A stretch of DNA of 64,000 nt, from contig OU015658.1 in the NCBI GenBank assembly GCA_907165275.2, positions 260,501 to 324,500 on the forward strand, given 5' to 3'. The DNA is from Zygaena filipendulae. Lineage: Eukaryota > Arthropoda > Insecta > Lepidoptera > Zygaenidae. The first letter of the stretch is position 1; each line of letters opens with the position of its first letter. The notes beneath the pieces were generated by a model that searched no databases, had not been told where the DNA came from, and was given only the letters and a program-made list of their open reading frames with translations. Position numbers and translations under genes: made by a program. Of this stretch, positions 25,401 to 40,400 are shown piece by piece.

Positions 25401-28400
25401 CCGTCCCAGCACGCTTTGACATTGTATTGCAGCTATACATCAAATTTTAAGTTATACCTAATTTACAATCTTATGGCACCATTATAAGTAACGTACTCCT
25501 TTGACCGGTATACATTCGCCCGAGTATGACTCTAACCAAATCTTATTTTTATTTATCACGCTATCATTTAATCCTATGAGTATAAATTTTTCATACGATA
25601 TAACATTTATATCGGCACCTGCATCTAATTTAAATTTTTCCTTGCCTTTTTCACATGATAATTCTTCAAACCACTCCCCGTAATATAACGGATATATAGA
25701 AAGATTCAGAATCTACTGAATCGGCTCGTTCTCGATTTCATCAATTTGAAATAGGTAGGTACGGCCGTCTCACCGCACCCTTACGATCGTTAAATGCATT
25801 GGACTTACATACGCGCGCGAAGTGTCCTACGTTACCGCACACATCAGGTGACGTAGTTCACGAGGCAGCGTCCTAGCCGGGCGGGCAGCGCGCGCCGCCG
25901 CAGCCAGCGCACGCCAGCGCGGGCCTCGCGACGCGCTAGGCCGGCGTCGCCGGGGCCGGCTCCGCGGCCTCGACGCATGCGCCTTCCTTTGAAATGATTA
26001 ATTTCGTTCACTTGCACTACACTGTCACTCATGCTATTGCCTGCACTAGCATTTATTTGACGATCACTTTCCACCGATATTTCTTGCGCTCGACATAGCT
26101 TCACCGCCATGTCTAGATCCAAATCATCACACCTGAGCAGCCGATCCCCCACCGTCGTATTACGAATCCCACAAACAATTTTATCTTTTATTAACTCGTC
26201 CTCTAGCGGGTAAAAGCAATCCTTGCTTAGTAAACGTAGTGACGTCACATATTGCTGTATCGACTCACCCTCTTCTTGGTTACGCGTGAAAAATTTGTAT
26301 CTAATTAACGTTATCTTTTCTTTTGTACCAAAATAATCGTCGAATTTTTCCAGTAATATTTGTACATCATCTCTGTCCTTGCTAGAGGTGAAAGTTTGAT
26401 AAACGTCAAATGCGTCATGACAGAGGATTGTTCTGCTTGTACTCCTGAAGCCTTCATAAACAGAATGAATTGTTGTCTCCACCTCTTCCACGCGTCAGCC
26501 CGGCTGACCGGCCCTCCCTCCATGTTGAGGTTGCTTGGCGGGCGAGCGTGTTCCATTGCGATCGTATTTTAGGAATTATAGATTTATGACTGTATAATAG
26601 TACCCACGATGAACTTCACACATATTTACCACCACAATATATTTAAACGTATTTAATAAAGCATCTGTATGTATTCATTTGTGTTGTGTGTCTCATCTAG
26701 CTTGAATAAATCTTTCTTTTCTTTTCTTATCTTTTATTTATACTTTTGCGTATATTATTTAGACACCGCTACCACCATTGTGATTGCAAATGAAACACTC
26801 AGCGTTCGGACAACAACTAACTTATTCTCGATAACCGCGACCACACAAATAATTATCAAACTACCCTCACAACAGTAAGAAACTTAGCTAAGGGGGCTGG
26901 AGTAGATGCACGAAAAGTTTAAGTTTCAAATCTTACCGGGGTGACACCGCAGAAAACAAATATTTTTAAAAATTTATCTAGGAGAATTTGAATAATTTAT
27001 CTCGAGACTCGAAATCCGTTTTAAAGTTTCAAATATTACTGTGACTCACTTGGAAGTAGGCGCAGGTCTTCTCGGCGCAGTGCGCTCCCTCGTCCGAGCC
27101 GTCCCCGCAGTCGTTCTCGGAGTCGCATTTCCAGGTGTTGGGCACGCAGCGGCCGTTGTCACATTGGAACTGCGAGCTGCTGCAGGTCACGTTGGCGCAG
27201 CCGGCCTCGTCCGAGAAGTCGCCGCAGTCGTTCTCCGAGTCGCATTTGAACGTGGAGGGTATGCAGCGGCCAGACTTGCACATGAACTCCAGCGGGCCGC
27301 ACGTCGTCTCTGAGCGTGAACGGAAACCATAAATGAAGCATGAGCTAGAGCCGCACGATATTTGTCAAAACCAAGCGACCAATACGGAGCAAAACTATAA
27401 ATCCGTCTGACAGGTATATGAGATAAACAACTTTCATCTTGACATAAAGAGTGCCTGCCGGAATTCTGACATTGACGTCAGTGAGACCCCCGGGGAACCA
27501 ACTATTGAACATATTATATTTAAAAACATTGAGTTAAAGCTTTAAAAGAAAAATAACGGAATACAAAAAATATATTTTAAATTTGATTCGAATTCCGAAA
27601 TTATATTACCTTGAAGCCCATATAAAACCACGCGGGTAAAACCGCAGGAATCAGTTAGTGATAAAGACAAAAGATTTGTTACTCACTTGTGCAGTTCTGT
27701 TCCTCGTCGCTGTTATCCAAGCAGTCGTCGTCGCCGTCGCAGACCCAGCTCTTGGGGACACACCTCTGGTTGTCGCAGGTGAAGTCCCAAGTGTTGGGGC
27801 ACGCTTGCACCGGCGGCTCGGCGCTCGGATCCTGTATGCACGTGGTGCCGTCCGGCGCCAACTTCTCCCCGTAAGGGCAACCGCACTTCACTGTCAATAG
27901 CTCCGTGTTATTTCTCGGTACGGCGAAGCACAGCTTCTGGCAGTTGCCATTGTTCCTCGCGCAAGGCTGCATGGGATCTATCCTCTGAACGTTCTCGCTG
28001 TATACTTTGACACCGTAGAGTCTGTTGGTCTGAGGCTCCCGGATCATTATGTCCTCCTGTTCGCCGGTCAACTTGTGTAAGCGAATGATGGCGTCTAGTC
28101 TCCAATCGGTGATATACATAAACTCTTTGTGAATAACGATCGAGAACGGATGTCTTATTAGTCTAGAACTAACAGTCTTGACGTCTGTACCGTCCAATTT
28201 AGCGTGTTGCACGTGGTCGAGCAAAGCGTCGCACCAGTACAGACGGTCCGTATCGAAGTCTATGGACAAGCCGTTTGGCCAACCCAGGGTAACGTTCTCG
28301 AAGACTAAAAGACCACTTCCATCGGTATTGGCTCGACTGATATTGGCCGGACGATCCCATTCCGAGAAGAAGATAAAGCCTTTGTTCGGGTGAACCACAA

Positions 28401-31400
28401 TAGCCCGAGGTCTCTTCAGATCTTTTAAAAGCGTTCTCTTGTACGCTACGTGTCTTGTCGACAAAACATTCAGCGTACCCTTTCGGGAGTCAATGTAGTA
28501 CAGATTCTTCGATGCCCAGTCGACGGCTAATCCTTCAACGCCTTCATTCTGAGATGCCAGAACAATTTCTTTGGTCGTACCATTCCTGTGCACCCTGTAT
28601 ATCACGTCTTGTAAGACGTCCGAGTAGTAAATCTGTTCGTCTCGGTAATCAAAGTCTAAACCTACAAATCTCGCCCTTTTTGAGACGACTGGCAATATGG
28701 CATCACTGAAGCCTTCTATCACGGGGTTAAGCACCTTTCCCTTTATGAATCGCTGTTGCGAGTACATGAGGAACTCCTTAACTATATCACAGTTTCTCAG
28801 ATCCGTTTCTAATCTATATCCGATGTTGCAAGCACAACGATATCCCAATCCCCCGTTGGGAAGAGCAGTCACGATGCACATCTGGGAGCATCCACCATTA
28901 TTGTTTCCGCATGGATTATTCACAGAAGTCTGCTTCAATGGATGTATAACAGTTATCGCTTTAGGATCTCGAACTTCTTTCGCTTTGAACACCGATTGAA
29001 TACTGGAGGCACCTTCGTATTTATTGACCGAATTAATTCCCTGTTTAGTTCCATCCGACCAGTATACTATATCTTCGAACACCGCTAATCTCGACGGACT
29101 CGGCACTTGTTGACCTCTCAGTACTAAGAACCTATAGTTTCCATCATAATCCACCGTCTCTATGTAGTCTAATAGGGAGTCGCACCAGAAGACTCTGCGC
29201 GTTATTATATCGACTGTGATCCCCGACGCTTTGTACGTCGCTTCGGAGACTATCGACTTGACGTGGGTGCCGTCCATGTTTGCTCGGATGATTTGGTTGC
29301 TGTCGGCGACGAACATGTAACCCAGGGTCGGGTCGAGGGCGATGTCCGCCGGGTTGGTGAGATTGGAGCCCAGCACGACAGCGTGCCAGCGCCCGTCCAG
29401 CTCGAACACATCGATCTTCTGCCCCACGGCGTCGGCCACGTACAGCTTGTCTCCGACCCAGTCCACCGCGAGGGCGACCGGGGACCAGGAGCCGGCGACG
29501 GCTATGTCGTTGCCGGAGTAGGTCGTTATACCGGCGGGGAAGTTCAGCTGCTGCGAGTGGATCTGAAAAAAGAGACAAAGGTTTACAGAAACAATATGAT
29601 GTGAGGCCTACATAAGTAAAAGGTTCACCTTGATTCTACCCTGCTGCGACATATTTAAATGTGTGAGATAGCATTATACTGAGTTAGGACCATTTTGAGT
29701 ATTAATTACAATATATTATCGTATTGGCATAAAATTTCTTTTTGTCCTAGAATATATCTATCTCAAAACATAAAATACCAGCAATACAGTGCCAATTCTA
29801 GATGTGTGTACTGTCCAGCTACCATAGCTTTGTCTTCAAATCTAGTTATTGCTGTAGCTCAGACCAAATAAAAACTAAAGACGGAACGCGTAGAACAAAC
29901 AAGTGAAGCCACGACAAAGACACCATCGTCGTGCACGTACACAGAAACACGCACACACTTACAAGAAAAACCATAAATCCTAAGTGAACTTTGCAAATCC
30001 ATACACTTTCCTAATCACCACATGCATACGCAACCGGCATCACTTCGTTGTTAGAGACGTTCCGTCTTTAGTTCTTATTTGGTCTGAGTGCTGTAGTGTA
30101 TAAGTCACTGTGATTGGAAATAAATGGTTTATTATTACTATAGAAGGCCTCACCTTTCTGGTTTTAAGATCTGACCAGAACAGCATGTTCCGCCGGTAGT
30201 GGTAGTCGAGGCCGGCGGCGGCGGTGGCGTTGGCGAGCGGCACCGGCGCCCGCGCGCGCGGCTCCAGGCGCAGCACGCCGCGCTCGTGCGCCAGCGCCAA
30301 CGTCGCGTCCGCGCCCGCGCCCGCGCCGCCCGCCGCGCAGCGCCCGCCCGCCTCCGGCGAGTAGCCCGGCGCGCACGAGCACTTGTAAGCTGGGGTCGCG
30401 ACCACACGCATGAGGGATGATACACATACGGGTCATATAACTAAGTATTTACTAAGTAAAAAGAGCAGTTCTAAAATCTAAGTACAAAACGCAGGATGAA
30501 GTATTTGCTTTTTGCTGACGCCTTAAACACTCAAAAGTTGTTAAGACTGGAGTGAACAAGCATTTCACTGGCGGACTATTCTGTGAAAAAATAAAGATAA
30601 TATGACTAATCTCTTTATCTCTTCTTCCGCCAACGTTTTTCTCAAATCCCCTCGCAGTATAAGTCCGCCTTTGAGCATTAATTACTTATTTTAATTTTAG
30701 CAATTTGTAAAAACTATTCCTCAGCGAATTTCCACTGTCATATTTCTATTATTCTACATAACGTCAAAGATTATAGTGTTTTGTCATAACCATAACGTCA
30801 CATAACGTCCATCTCGGGACCCCTCGTCCTGCCCTCCCCACGTTCCAGCTGGTTCCGCAATCGGATCCAGTATAAATACATAGTATGGTGGACTCACAGC
30901 CGGGTGTGTTGAAGCACAGCTGGTGGCAGAAGCCCCACTCCTTGCACTCGTCGCGGTCGATGCAGGTGCGGTTGTCGGCAGAGAGCGCCAGCCCCGCGGG
31001 GCAGGAGCACGCGCCGCCCGTGGGGGATGCCACGCACGCGTGCTCGCAGCCCAGCGCGGGGCATGACGCAGTCGCTGTGGGGGCACAGTGACAACAATAA
31101 TGACGCCAATTCGGAATTCGGGCATTCGTTCCAATAGTTGGTCAGGGTGCATACCTACTATTGAACTAATTCAATTTTTTTCACTGATAGGAAACTTAAG
31201 TTTTCTGTCCGGTAGCAATATTTCCTATATTGACGAGTGTGAAACCTTAGGAAAATAGCTAGAACGTAATAATAATAATAATCGCGAATTATCTATCAGG
31301 TAACTACTCAGTACTCAACCGATCATCATGAAATTTCGTACACGTAGTCAGGGGCACTGAAAAGTACTCAGGGTACTTTATATCCCAGAATTCCCTCGGA

Positions 31401-34400
31401 AACTCCAAAATTACCGCGGGGAACAGCTATTATATTAGAATAGATAAGACAACACTCACAGCAAGCGGCCTCCTCATCAGCATTATCCTCGCAGTCCTTC
31501 TCTCCGTCGCAGAGCTGCGACCTGGCGATGCACTTGTGCGCGCCCCCCGGCCCGCCCTTGGGGCACAGGTACTTGTTGTCCGGGCACGCGATGGCCGTGC
31601 AGTTGGCCTCGTCCGTGCCGTCCGCGCAGTCCTTGTACCCGTCGCAGTGGTACGTGGCGGGGATGCAGAGTGCGTTGCTGCAGCGGAACTGCCCTATATG
31701 GCAGGGAGGGAAACCTGCGCAAAATACATAATATGTAGGTATTGTATTGTACTGTCATATGTGTAACATGTAACATACAGCTATGATATAATAGCTCAGT
31801 AATTGGTGCGTGTGGATCATACGCTGCAAGACGTAGGTTCAATACCTAAGTACCAACCCACACGATGCGGCGCGGCGCCGCGCCGCAAGCCATTTCGCCG
31901 CATTGGCGACCACACGGGCAGCGTGGCGTCGCAGCGGCGGCAAAAAGAGTAGGCATGCCCATGCATCGCTACGTGACAGAACAGGACAAACAACAGCGAG
32001 CCGCTTACTCCCCTCCCCGCCTCGTCTCGACTCCGATGCGAACGCGGCGCGGCGCCGGAGCGCGCCGCAAGTCGCCGTGTGGCCACAACGCATTTTTGTA
32101 TGTAATATACCGCAGTGGCGCCGCTCAAGCGTCGTACCTGAGCCGTGCTGCACCGTATGGGTTGGCACTAACAATGAGCTTGAGCGGTCGGTGAAGGAAA
32201 ACGTGAGGAAACCATAGCATGTTGGTAGGGCACTTTCTGCTGTCTGACCGGCACTGAACAGTGTGTTCCGACTTCCGACAGCCTCACTTAAAATCCAGTT
32301 CCCAATCCAGGCTAGGTAAGTCTGTTTACAATCTTCGGGCACACCGTCACATAACATCCAGTGAGCTGTGATCCTAGCTAGCCTGTTCACGATAAATAAA
32401 ACAGAACAACATACTGCAATTCGTCTCGTCTGAGTTGTCGCCGCAGTCGTCCTTGTGATCGCACTTGGCGGCGGTGTCGATGCACTTGTCGCCCCGGGCG
32501 CACCGGAACTGGTCCAGCCGGCACGGCAGCGACGCGCCCGGGCAGTCCTGCTCGTCGTTGCCCGTCCTACAGTCTAGATATCTGCGGGGACAAATGATAT
32601 ATCGTAAATTAAATAATTGATTATTTTTTTATGTCATAGGGGGCAAACGGGCAAGTGGTACACTGATGGTAAGTGATTACCGCCGCTCATAGACATCTGC
32701 AACACCAGAAGGCATGCAGGTGCGTTGCCGCCCTGGAATGGGGATGGGAACTGGCTAAGTAACCTTGCGGCGTTTAATCCGAACGCACCAACCAATGAGC
32801 TATCATCGCTGTTCGATATTCTACAACTAGATAATATTCTAACCTAACGCTAGATTCTAACGGCGAAACTTCCATAAACGAAAGGAAAGGGCTTGTCGAC
32901 GAACAATCCAATGGAGGGACCGCTTTCGGAGGACCGATCGTAATCATAAAATGTGAAATGAGTTTGTTTGTTACGCTTTCACGTCTCAACCACTCAACCG
33001 ATTATAATGTAATTTTGCATACTCGTTGTCAGGGGTACACAAAAGGAGTTTTATCCTGGATTTCCCGCGGTAAATCAAAAACAAACCATGTTAAAACCGC
33101 GTGAAATTTTGCATACACATTGTTAGGAGTACAGAAAGGGACCTATGTCCCTAAATTCCGGTCTAAAAATCCTATGATTTTTAGACCGGAATTCCCGCGG
33201 GAACTTCCAAATTAGCGTGGGTGAAACCGCGGGGAACGCCGATAGTGACGTCATAGTTATATTAGGTATAACGAGTGGTGAATGCCCCTCACCCGTCGCA
33301 TCTCTTCTCCCTGGGCAGGCAGAGCCCCTGCAAGGACGCCTTCCCGGGGGACGCACCGTCGACGCCGCAATGGAAGTCGTCCGGCTGGCATTTGCGGTAA
33401 GCTGGAACCAACCACACTCGGTTTTATACTAGATAATATAATCAGTAATCTTGACTTGACACTTGAGAAAAATGGCACTTTAATAAATTATTATATTAAT
33501 AAATAACATCAGAGTTCCCGTAAGAATTCCGGGATAAAAAGCACCCAATCTGACTTAACAATAGATTTTGAGTTTATTCATTAGGTATAAACAAAAAAAA
33601 AAAACAAACTGAATACCTCAATAAAAGTTAAAAAAACTAACGAATGGATTTGAACGTGCACTACGAAACAGTGGCGAATTTACAACGCTCCGCTCGCCCG
33701 ACGCTAGTCCAACGCAGCGTCCCCGGGGAAATCGCAGAAGCACGTTACTATAATAGCTAAGCCGCGACGCATCGTGAGCTCGTGCCGCTATCAACGGATT
33801 AGTTGCATCGTAACTTAGGAGTGTTAGTTTGAGAGGAATCTCCGCGGGAATCCTCGGGGAACTTCGAAATTGGCACGGGTGAAACGCAGGGAGCAGCTAG
33901 TATAAAATAACAATAAATGGGTCGCACAAAATAAGTTGTAAGTTATATTATGTAGGTGGATACTGCAGGGTATATCTAAAGTATCAGTTTTAATGATGGT
34001 CTAGCTGTAGGGTCAAGAAGGAAACATGGTCGTTTGCTTCATAGGCAGGGACTAGGGGGTCAGCTACGAGAGGGATCGCGGCCTTAAATTAGATACGGGT
34101 CGGAGCCTCCGCGGCTCGCTGGCTTCACGTAATGGCTACAGACTTCAGTGCTTACACGGAAATAGCCTTATTATAAATGCGAAAGTGAGTTTGTTTGTCT
34201 GTTTATTTTACGATCTAACAGCTCAACCGATCATCATGAAACTATGCATACGCATTTTCAAGGATGCAGAGAAGGATCAAAGGTAACTCCAAAATTAACG
34301 GAGATGAAACCGCGGATATTGTGTCAATAGTCGATACGCCGTGTCCTCAATAACAACAAGGTTTTCGTAATTCCCGTTTGAAAACCAGAAAGGTAATGTC

Positions 34401-37400
34401 AATACGAGTAAAAATTAGCAAAAGAAAAGAACTCTAGAGGTACCTACCTATCTAAATGCAAGGGAGATAATCATTTCAAAGGGCCACGACAGAAACTATA
34501 TTTTTTCATCATGTGATGCAAACACGTCAAACTACATCCGACAATCCGACTAAAATCCCAGCACTCCATCTGCGACCGTCCTAATTTCCATTAAAAAAAA
34601 ACATTCATCCCGAGGGGTTTCGTTCAAATCCAACGAAAAACCCCCACACGAGCGCTGCAGTTTACAAATTAGGTTATAACTTTATTTATGCACTTCCTTT
34701 CGTCGCCATTCGCCGCGACTAGATTAAATGCAAATTTCGTCCGCACGTAGCGTTATGCATATCTCGCGTCGCGTTGGCCACAAAGAAATAGTGGCCAGTG
34801 TAAGGAAAGCCGTACTCCTTACAGACTTCAAAGTGGATCTATCGAAGTTCACGGATTTTCTTTCTGTTTTAGAGCTCGTGGTATAGTGGTGCTCACACGA
34901 ACGGGTATCAGGAAGCCTGAAAGGAGACGATCCGATGGCTCCGAGCGATGCCTCTGATTAGAAGGCTTTGTGTCGAATGTTAGTTGCGGAAAAATGCCGC
35001 TCACAGTGTTTAAGATTTCAATCTAAACACTTGAGATTGGGTCCAAGCACACAGAACTGTGCCGGTAACTTAATAAGCTGCACAAACTGTAAGAAACCGT
35101 CCAAAATAATCCAACGTGTAATAATAAAATGTGAATTCACGATTTCTTGCTATAATCGCTTCATAAACGGCATTTCAACTTACAATGAAATGTACGGTCA
35201 GAAAGTTTAAATATGCACCTCCGTGGTTAAAAAAACGCATATACCTACATATTTTAATAATAGTTACTACGTACCTACGGGTATTTTTTATATATACCTA
35301 TACATAATATATCAATATCTAAAATAAAAAAAATATTGCCATAAAATAAAATAAAAATCATAATATGTGGATGTATGTAGTTCTCGAATATCTATTCCCA
35401 TAGATTATACCAACGAATAAAATATACAGGCAAGTAAAAAAAAAGTGCTTCTAAATAACTATAACTGCTTTAGCCAATCTGCTGATCAATAGGATTCTCA
35501 AATTTGTCAATATTGTCGGAACATTTTAGTTATTTTTATATTTAGGATTAGATAATAATAATGCCCGTTATCTCGTGATATCGGATATTTCCATTTCGTC
35601 ATTCCACTGTGACGTTTATTTATTTATTTATTATTTATTTATTTATTCAAAAAGTTTACCAACAATTGTTACAATACATCAATAAAGAAAACAAGATTAC
35701 TAGTATTAACCTCATTGCACAATTACTTACAGGTAAACATCACAAAACAAAAAATATACAACTTTTAATATAGGTTTAATATAGGTACCTGCCTACCATG
35801 CACAACTATCTGTTCGCTGCAGACTATCCTAGAAAAAAAAACCGTCTCCGAGATATGAGAGGCTGAAGAAAAACCACAATTTGCACCCTCTTAAAACTTG
35901 TCCACTTGTTAGAGCCTGCGCTCTCAGCCAATCTCACTTGACCTATAAGAGCTACAGCGACACCCCTCCGGGGAGTTAATTTAAACCGGACCCAAGGGTA
36001 GGAGAGTTCAAGTTGGATTGGATTTTTTCACGCCTCTCCGTTTACCGGAGAAGTACTTCGTGCAATTAAATGGAGTGTCAGAGTCATTGTCATTGTTTGT
36101 TTTTAGAAGAAGGTGCAAAGTCCTAAGCGACTTTATATTTTGCTCTCGTAACTATGGCTTTCTAGAAATAGTTCTATCAGAATAATCGCACTGTCACGTT
36201 TGAAATAGTTCAGACAAATTAGACACAAAAGTATTTGTCTGTCGCTTTTGAAGACAATTTGGCCACTTATACAGAGTGTTACATAAAGGTGTAGTCATAT
36301 TTAAAGATCGTGTGTTAGTAACGGTGTAGGTACAACTAAATAAACTTGAGCGCCTCCAGAATTTCTGCATCCGGTTCATATTTGGTCTACGCAAATATGA
36401 CCACGTCTCTGAATTTCGCACCAAGCTCAAGTGGCTCCCGATTCGCCTTCGCAGGAATGCTCACGTCCTTTTCCTTCTATATAGCATACTGTTCAATCCA
36501 TCTACCCCCACCTACCTAAAAGACCACTTCGTATTTCAGTCTTCTTCCCATAACCTGCCTGTTCGATCATCCCGGAACTTACTTCTAATGATTCCTGCCC
36601 ATAAAACCAACTTTTATGATTATTCCTTCTCTGTACAAGCAGTCCGTTTGTGGAATTCGCTACCTGTAGAGGTGCGAATGGCCAAATCATTACCTATCTT
36701 CAAGGGCCTGGTGAAGACTTTCTACCTCACTCATGGATCGTAACTTGCTGTAGATTAACATTTATAGTATGCACCTGTGTTTTATCACATTTATAAAGTT
36801 AGTATAATTATATTGTACGTATATATTTTTCTGTATGTATATTTTATATCTATGCGCGTATCTTTGTATATCTTTTTTATGTATTTTTATTATATCTTTT
36901 TTATGTATTTTTATTTATGTTCTATGTGAATATTTTGTATTATGTTATGATTCCTGTTCTACCTATATTATACCAAATCAATATATAAATTCTCTGTATT
37001 TGTCCTATCCACCCAAAGGTTGTCTGGAAGAGATCGCTAGTAGAGCGATAAGACCGCCTTTTGTATGCCTTTAGTTATAAGTTTTTGTTAACACACTGTA
37101 AAATTATTTTGGTGTACAATAAAGTGTATTCTATTCTATTCTATTCTATTCTACAATAATTTGAAATAAATAATGACACCGCGCCGGTATGTTAATGTAA
37201 GCCATCTCAAAATGTAGTGGGATCACTTCTGCCACTTGTAGCATTAGCTATAAATTGCATCAAATGATTATGAATTTGTCACTTGTAACCAGTATACGAC
37301 AAGTTTGTTATAAGTTGCTTAACTAAATACCAATATGAAATTATTGTGTTTGTTACAGAAAGACATAGGGTCCTTTTTATCCCGTAACTCCTGCTCCACT

Positions 37401-40400
37401 CCAGCGTAACTCCAGTATATTAAAATAAAGTGACACATACTGCAGTCAGCCTCGTCGGTGCCGTCGATGCAGTCGACGTGCATGTCGCAGCGGTAGTGCG
37501 CCGGCATGCAGTACGTGCGGTTCCACATGTACTGGCCGCAGGTCAGCTGACCCGCCTCGCACTCCGGCGGCGCTGCAACAAACACACACAATCTAATCAG
37601 TTGCGGAAGAAAGAGAGAAAGAAAGAAAAAAATGAATAAATAAAATTGGTATAATAATATTTGGTGTGGCAAAAAGGAATTGGGACTCAGCAAAATCGCT
37701 GATTTTCAGTCCCTAAGAAAGAATTAAATAAATAAATATTATTTTTGCCTTTACTAACATTATAAATTATAAGAAAAAATCTATGTTGTATTATTGTAAT
37801 TTATTATTGAATGAAATTTTATTTGGCATTAAAATTACAATTCAATTTGAGATCACGATCTGTGACAAGCTCTACAAAGACAGGCGATCCGACCCTAATT
37901 AGGAAAGACAACAGACATTAGGACAGTGGTCGTAAACACGGCTCGTCCTTCAATCACTGATGCCCATCAATCAACGTGGGCCTTGAGCGGTGAGCTGCTC
38001 TGTAGGATAAGAGGTAGTTATGTTATCGAACATACTCCCTCTTTGTCAATATACGTAGGTTCTTTACGTATGTACCTACCTATTTATTCACAAAAAAAAT
38101 ATTGGTACATAATAATTATAGCATAAGCTCTGTTTAGTTTGGAAATAGGTGATTCTGTATGATAAAGTCGAAGCCTTATTATTACAGAACTTATACGTGT
38201 TCAAAAAATACGGAGTCTCTGGTATTATTTCTTCATTTTATTCTGCTCCATATGCTTTATGTCAACGACAAAAACTAGAACGCAGAGCTTACTAACTACT
38301 AATATATAGTCTGCCTAAAACTTTCCTTCATAATTATGGATTCTTGGTAATAAACGGAGCGACTCAATCTTTCATCGTTTCTTTTACAAAGGATTCTGAA
38401 TCAACAGAAGTAATATACCAATAATAATGATTTAATAGAAATTATAACAGACAATAATATGTAGGTAGGTAGTCACTAGGTACTTATATCACTTTCAGAG
38501 GAACAGCAATACATCGGATAATTTCTAATGCCCCAATTGGAAAATCCGTAGACAAAAGTTAGACATGAAGGGTTAACATTAATTACTCAATTAGCTAGAC
38601 AGCTAAGCTTCTTGACCCCTATCCGAAAGCAACAAACTTGCTATAACGATATAATGTACCAAATACACACGTCAATAACACGCTAACAAGACTCGCCAAA
38701 GATTTTGACAGAGACGTAAATCATACCTACATAATAATGATTTATTTGACGTAAGTTGAGGCGTATAGATAGATTTATACAGGGTGTTTAAACGTCCCTC
38801 AAGTGTTGAAGGAAGTTATTTAATTATTAACAAAAAATAATAATGAAAACCCGTCAATTGTATACAATGGGCATGTGGACTAAATTTTATTTTTTAGTCC
38901 GTCTTGTAGATTATTAAAAAATATTGGACACGTATTTTTTATTGTTTTATGTAATCAAAAAATAACGGCGATATATTGAGTTGAAATTTCGCGTGACGTC
39001 ACGACGTCACGAATTTAGTATTCTTGTGTTGCCTCGTCATCTTGAGCGTTTGCCTCGGGGAAAGTTCGAAGTAAATGTAACAAAAAAATTCGCTCCCATT
39101 ATTCATTCCTATACAAGGCCACAACACGACGTTTGCCATCGCTCATCCCACACCTGCGCCGCGCCCCTGTCGCCACGAGTGGATGCCATCGTGCCATAAT
39201 TATATTTTTTTACTTTTTAATGTTTCTTAAGTATTTTATTTGCATTATAAAAGTGAGGGTACCACAAGGACAAGTCTGACAGCGTTAAATCGTCATATAA
39301 GTGCAGTGGCGAGACTGAAGACGCTTGTGTTTACCTTTATTTATATTTATTTTATATTTTTTTATATAAAGACAGCTTTTTACTCACACATTTTGTTTTA
39401 CATACACATTTTGTACGAAACCTTTTGCTAGGTTAAAAATACTGGTAGAAATATATACAATATACATAGATGTACTTTTATAGAGCAAAATAGCAGAGTA
39501 ACATAAAAGAAAAACCTATTCCCAAATGTGAAATAACGCCTAAACGCTTTGTCGCCCAAAAAGAAACAGAATGCGCTGACAAATGTTTCACGTTTGCAGC
39601 TAAACCGTCCCCAGCGATACATGGCGAACGGCTTGTACTTAGCTATTGTAAATAAACCAAGATATCTTTTGCAATAACCCCTCTCTCTATGTTGGTAGAT
39701 ATTAATCTAGTTTTAAATGTCATGCTAATACTTGATACACTGTAGTATAGCTTCACTAAATTCGCGGCTAAAGTTTCAAAAATTTGGGCAAATACGCTTT
39801 TTAATTCCGCTGTGCATTGAAAACTTCACTCTGTATACAGCCGTCTTACGTTCGCAATTTATCAGAGGGCATATACGTATACAAGGTGTAAAGTTAAACG
39901 AGGAACCTATTAAAGCAGGGTATTCATAATTTTTTTCTAATCTCAAATACCTATAAAGAATCAAATTTAAGGCGAAGTGTGCTCATACAGTGTAGCACTT
40001 TTAATATACAGGTGTCCCGTAAATCAACGTCAAGTCAGAACCGGATGATAGGCTAAGTCATAACTTAATAGAAAAACGAAAAAAAAAGCTTTAAAAAAAT
40101 TTGTCATTTGTAAAAATTACAAAAATTTACACCCTGCAACGGTTCTTTAACTCCTATTGCCACAAATCTTAACTTTTTTTCAATTTTCTTCTCATCGTGT
40201 AATCCTGAATAGTATTTCTGAAAACTACTGCTTAAAATATAAGTTTTTTCAATGAAGTTTTCAAAATTAGTATTGCTTTCGTCAGTTTTTAATGACTGTC
40301 CTTTTTTTTAAATAAGCATAGCAAATATTTTTATAGTTTTCTTTTAACAGCTGTTATGACTTAGCTTATCACCTGGTTCTTGCTTGACGTCGATTTACGG

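Larger units (their letters stand above)
22975..26874 (-). mobile_element. Ty3/gypsy LTR retrotransposon, RT deleted
   Basis: The element is 3.9 kb, with LTRs of about 100 bases at 22975-23078 and 26778-26874 and a 5-base target duplication GTAAG at 22970-22974 and 26875-26879. On the minus strand the order is 5' LTR, a TGG-starting primer-binding-like site, gag, zinc-knuckle remnant, protease, RT tail, RNase H, integrase, polypurine tract GTAGGGGAAA and 3' LTR. PR-RNaseH-IN order is that of Ty3/gypsy. The palm of RT with the YxDD box is absent, and frameshifts break every gene. It lies in the intron between LRP2 exons W9 and W10, in the same orientation as the gene. Confidence 0.88.
33402..37440 (-). 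other. LRP2 intron W2/W3
   Basis: This 4-kb intron holds LEP1-like pieces, a non-repetitive stretch at 34510-34860, a TTTA-repeat tract near 35610-35645 followed by a decayed LINE-like 3' region, and the LINE fragment at 36335-37156. The 80-residue ORF at 34968-35210 has no recognisable family features and is not called a gene. Confidence 0.6.

Noticed and set aside
34865..34960. Possible tRNA-Glu-like sequence (CTCGTGGTATAGTGGTGCTC)
   Set aside because: It resembles the A-box part, but the anticodon stem, the B box and the 3' acceptor strand are not found.
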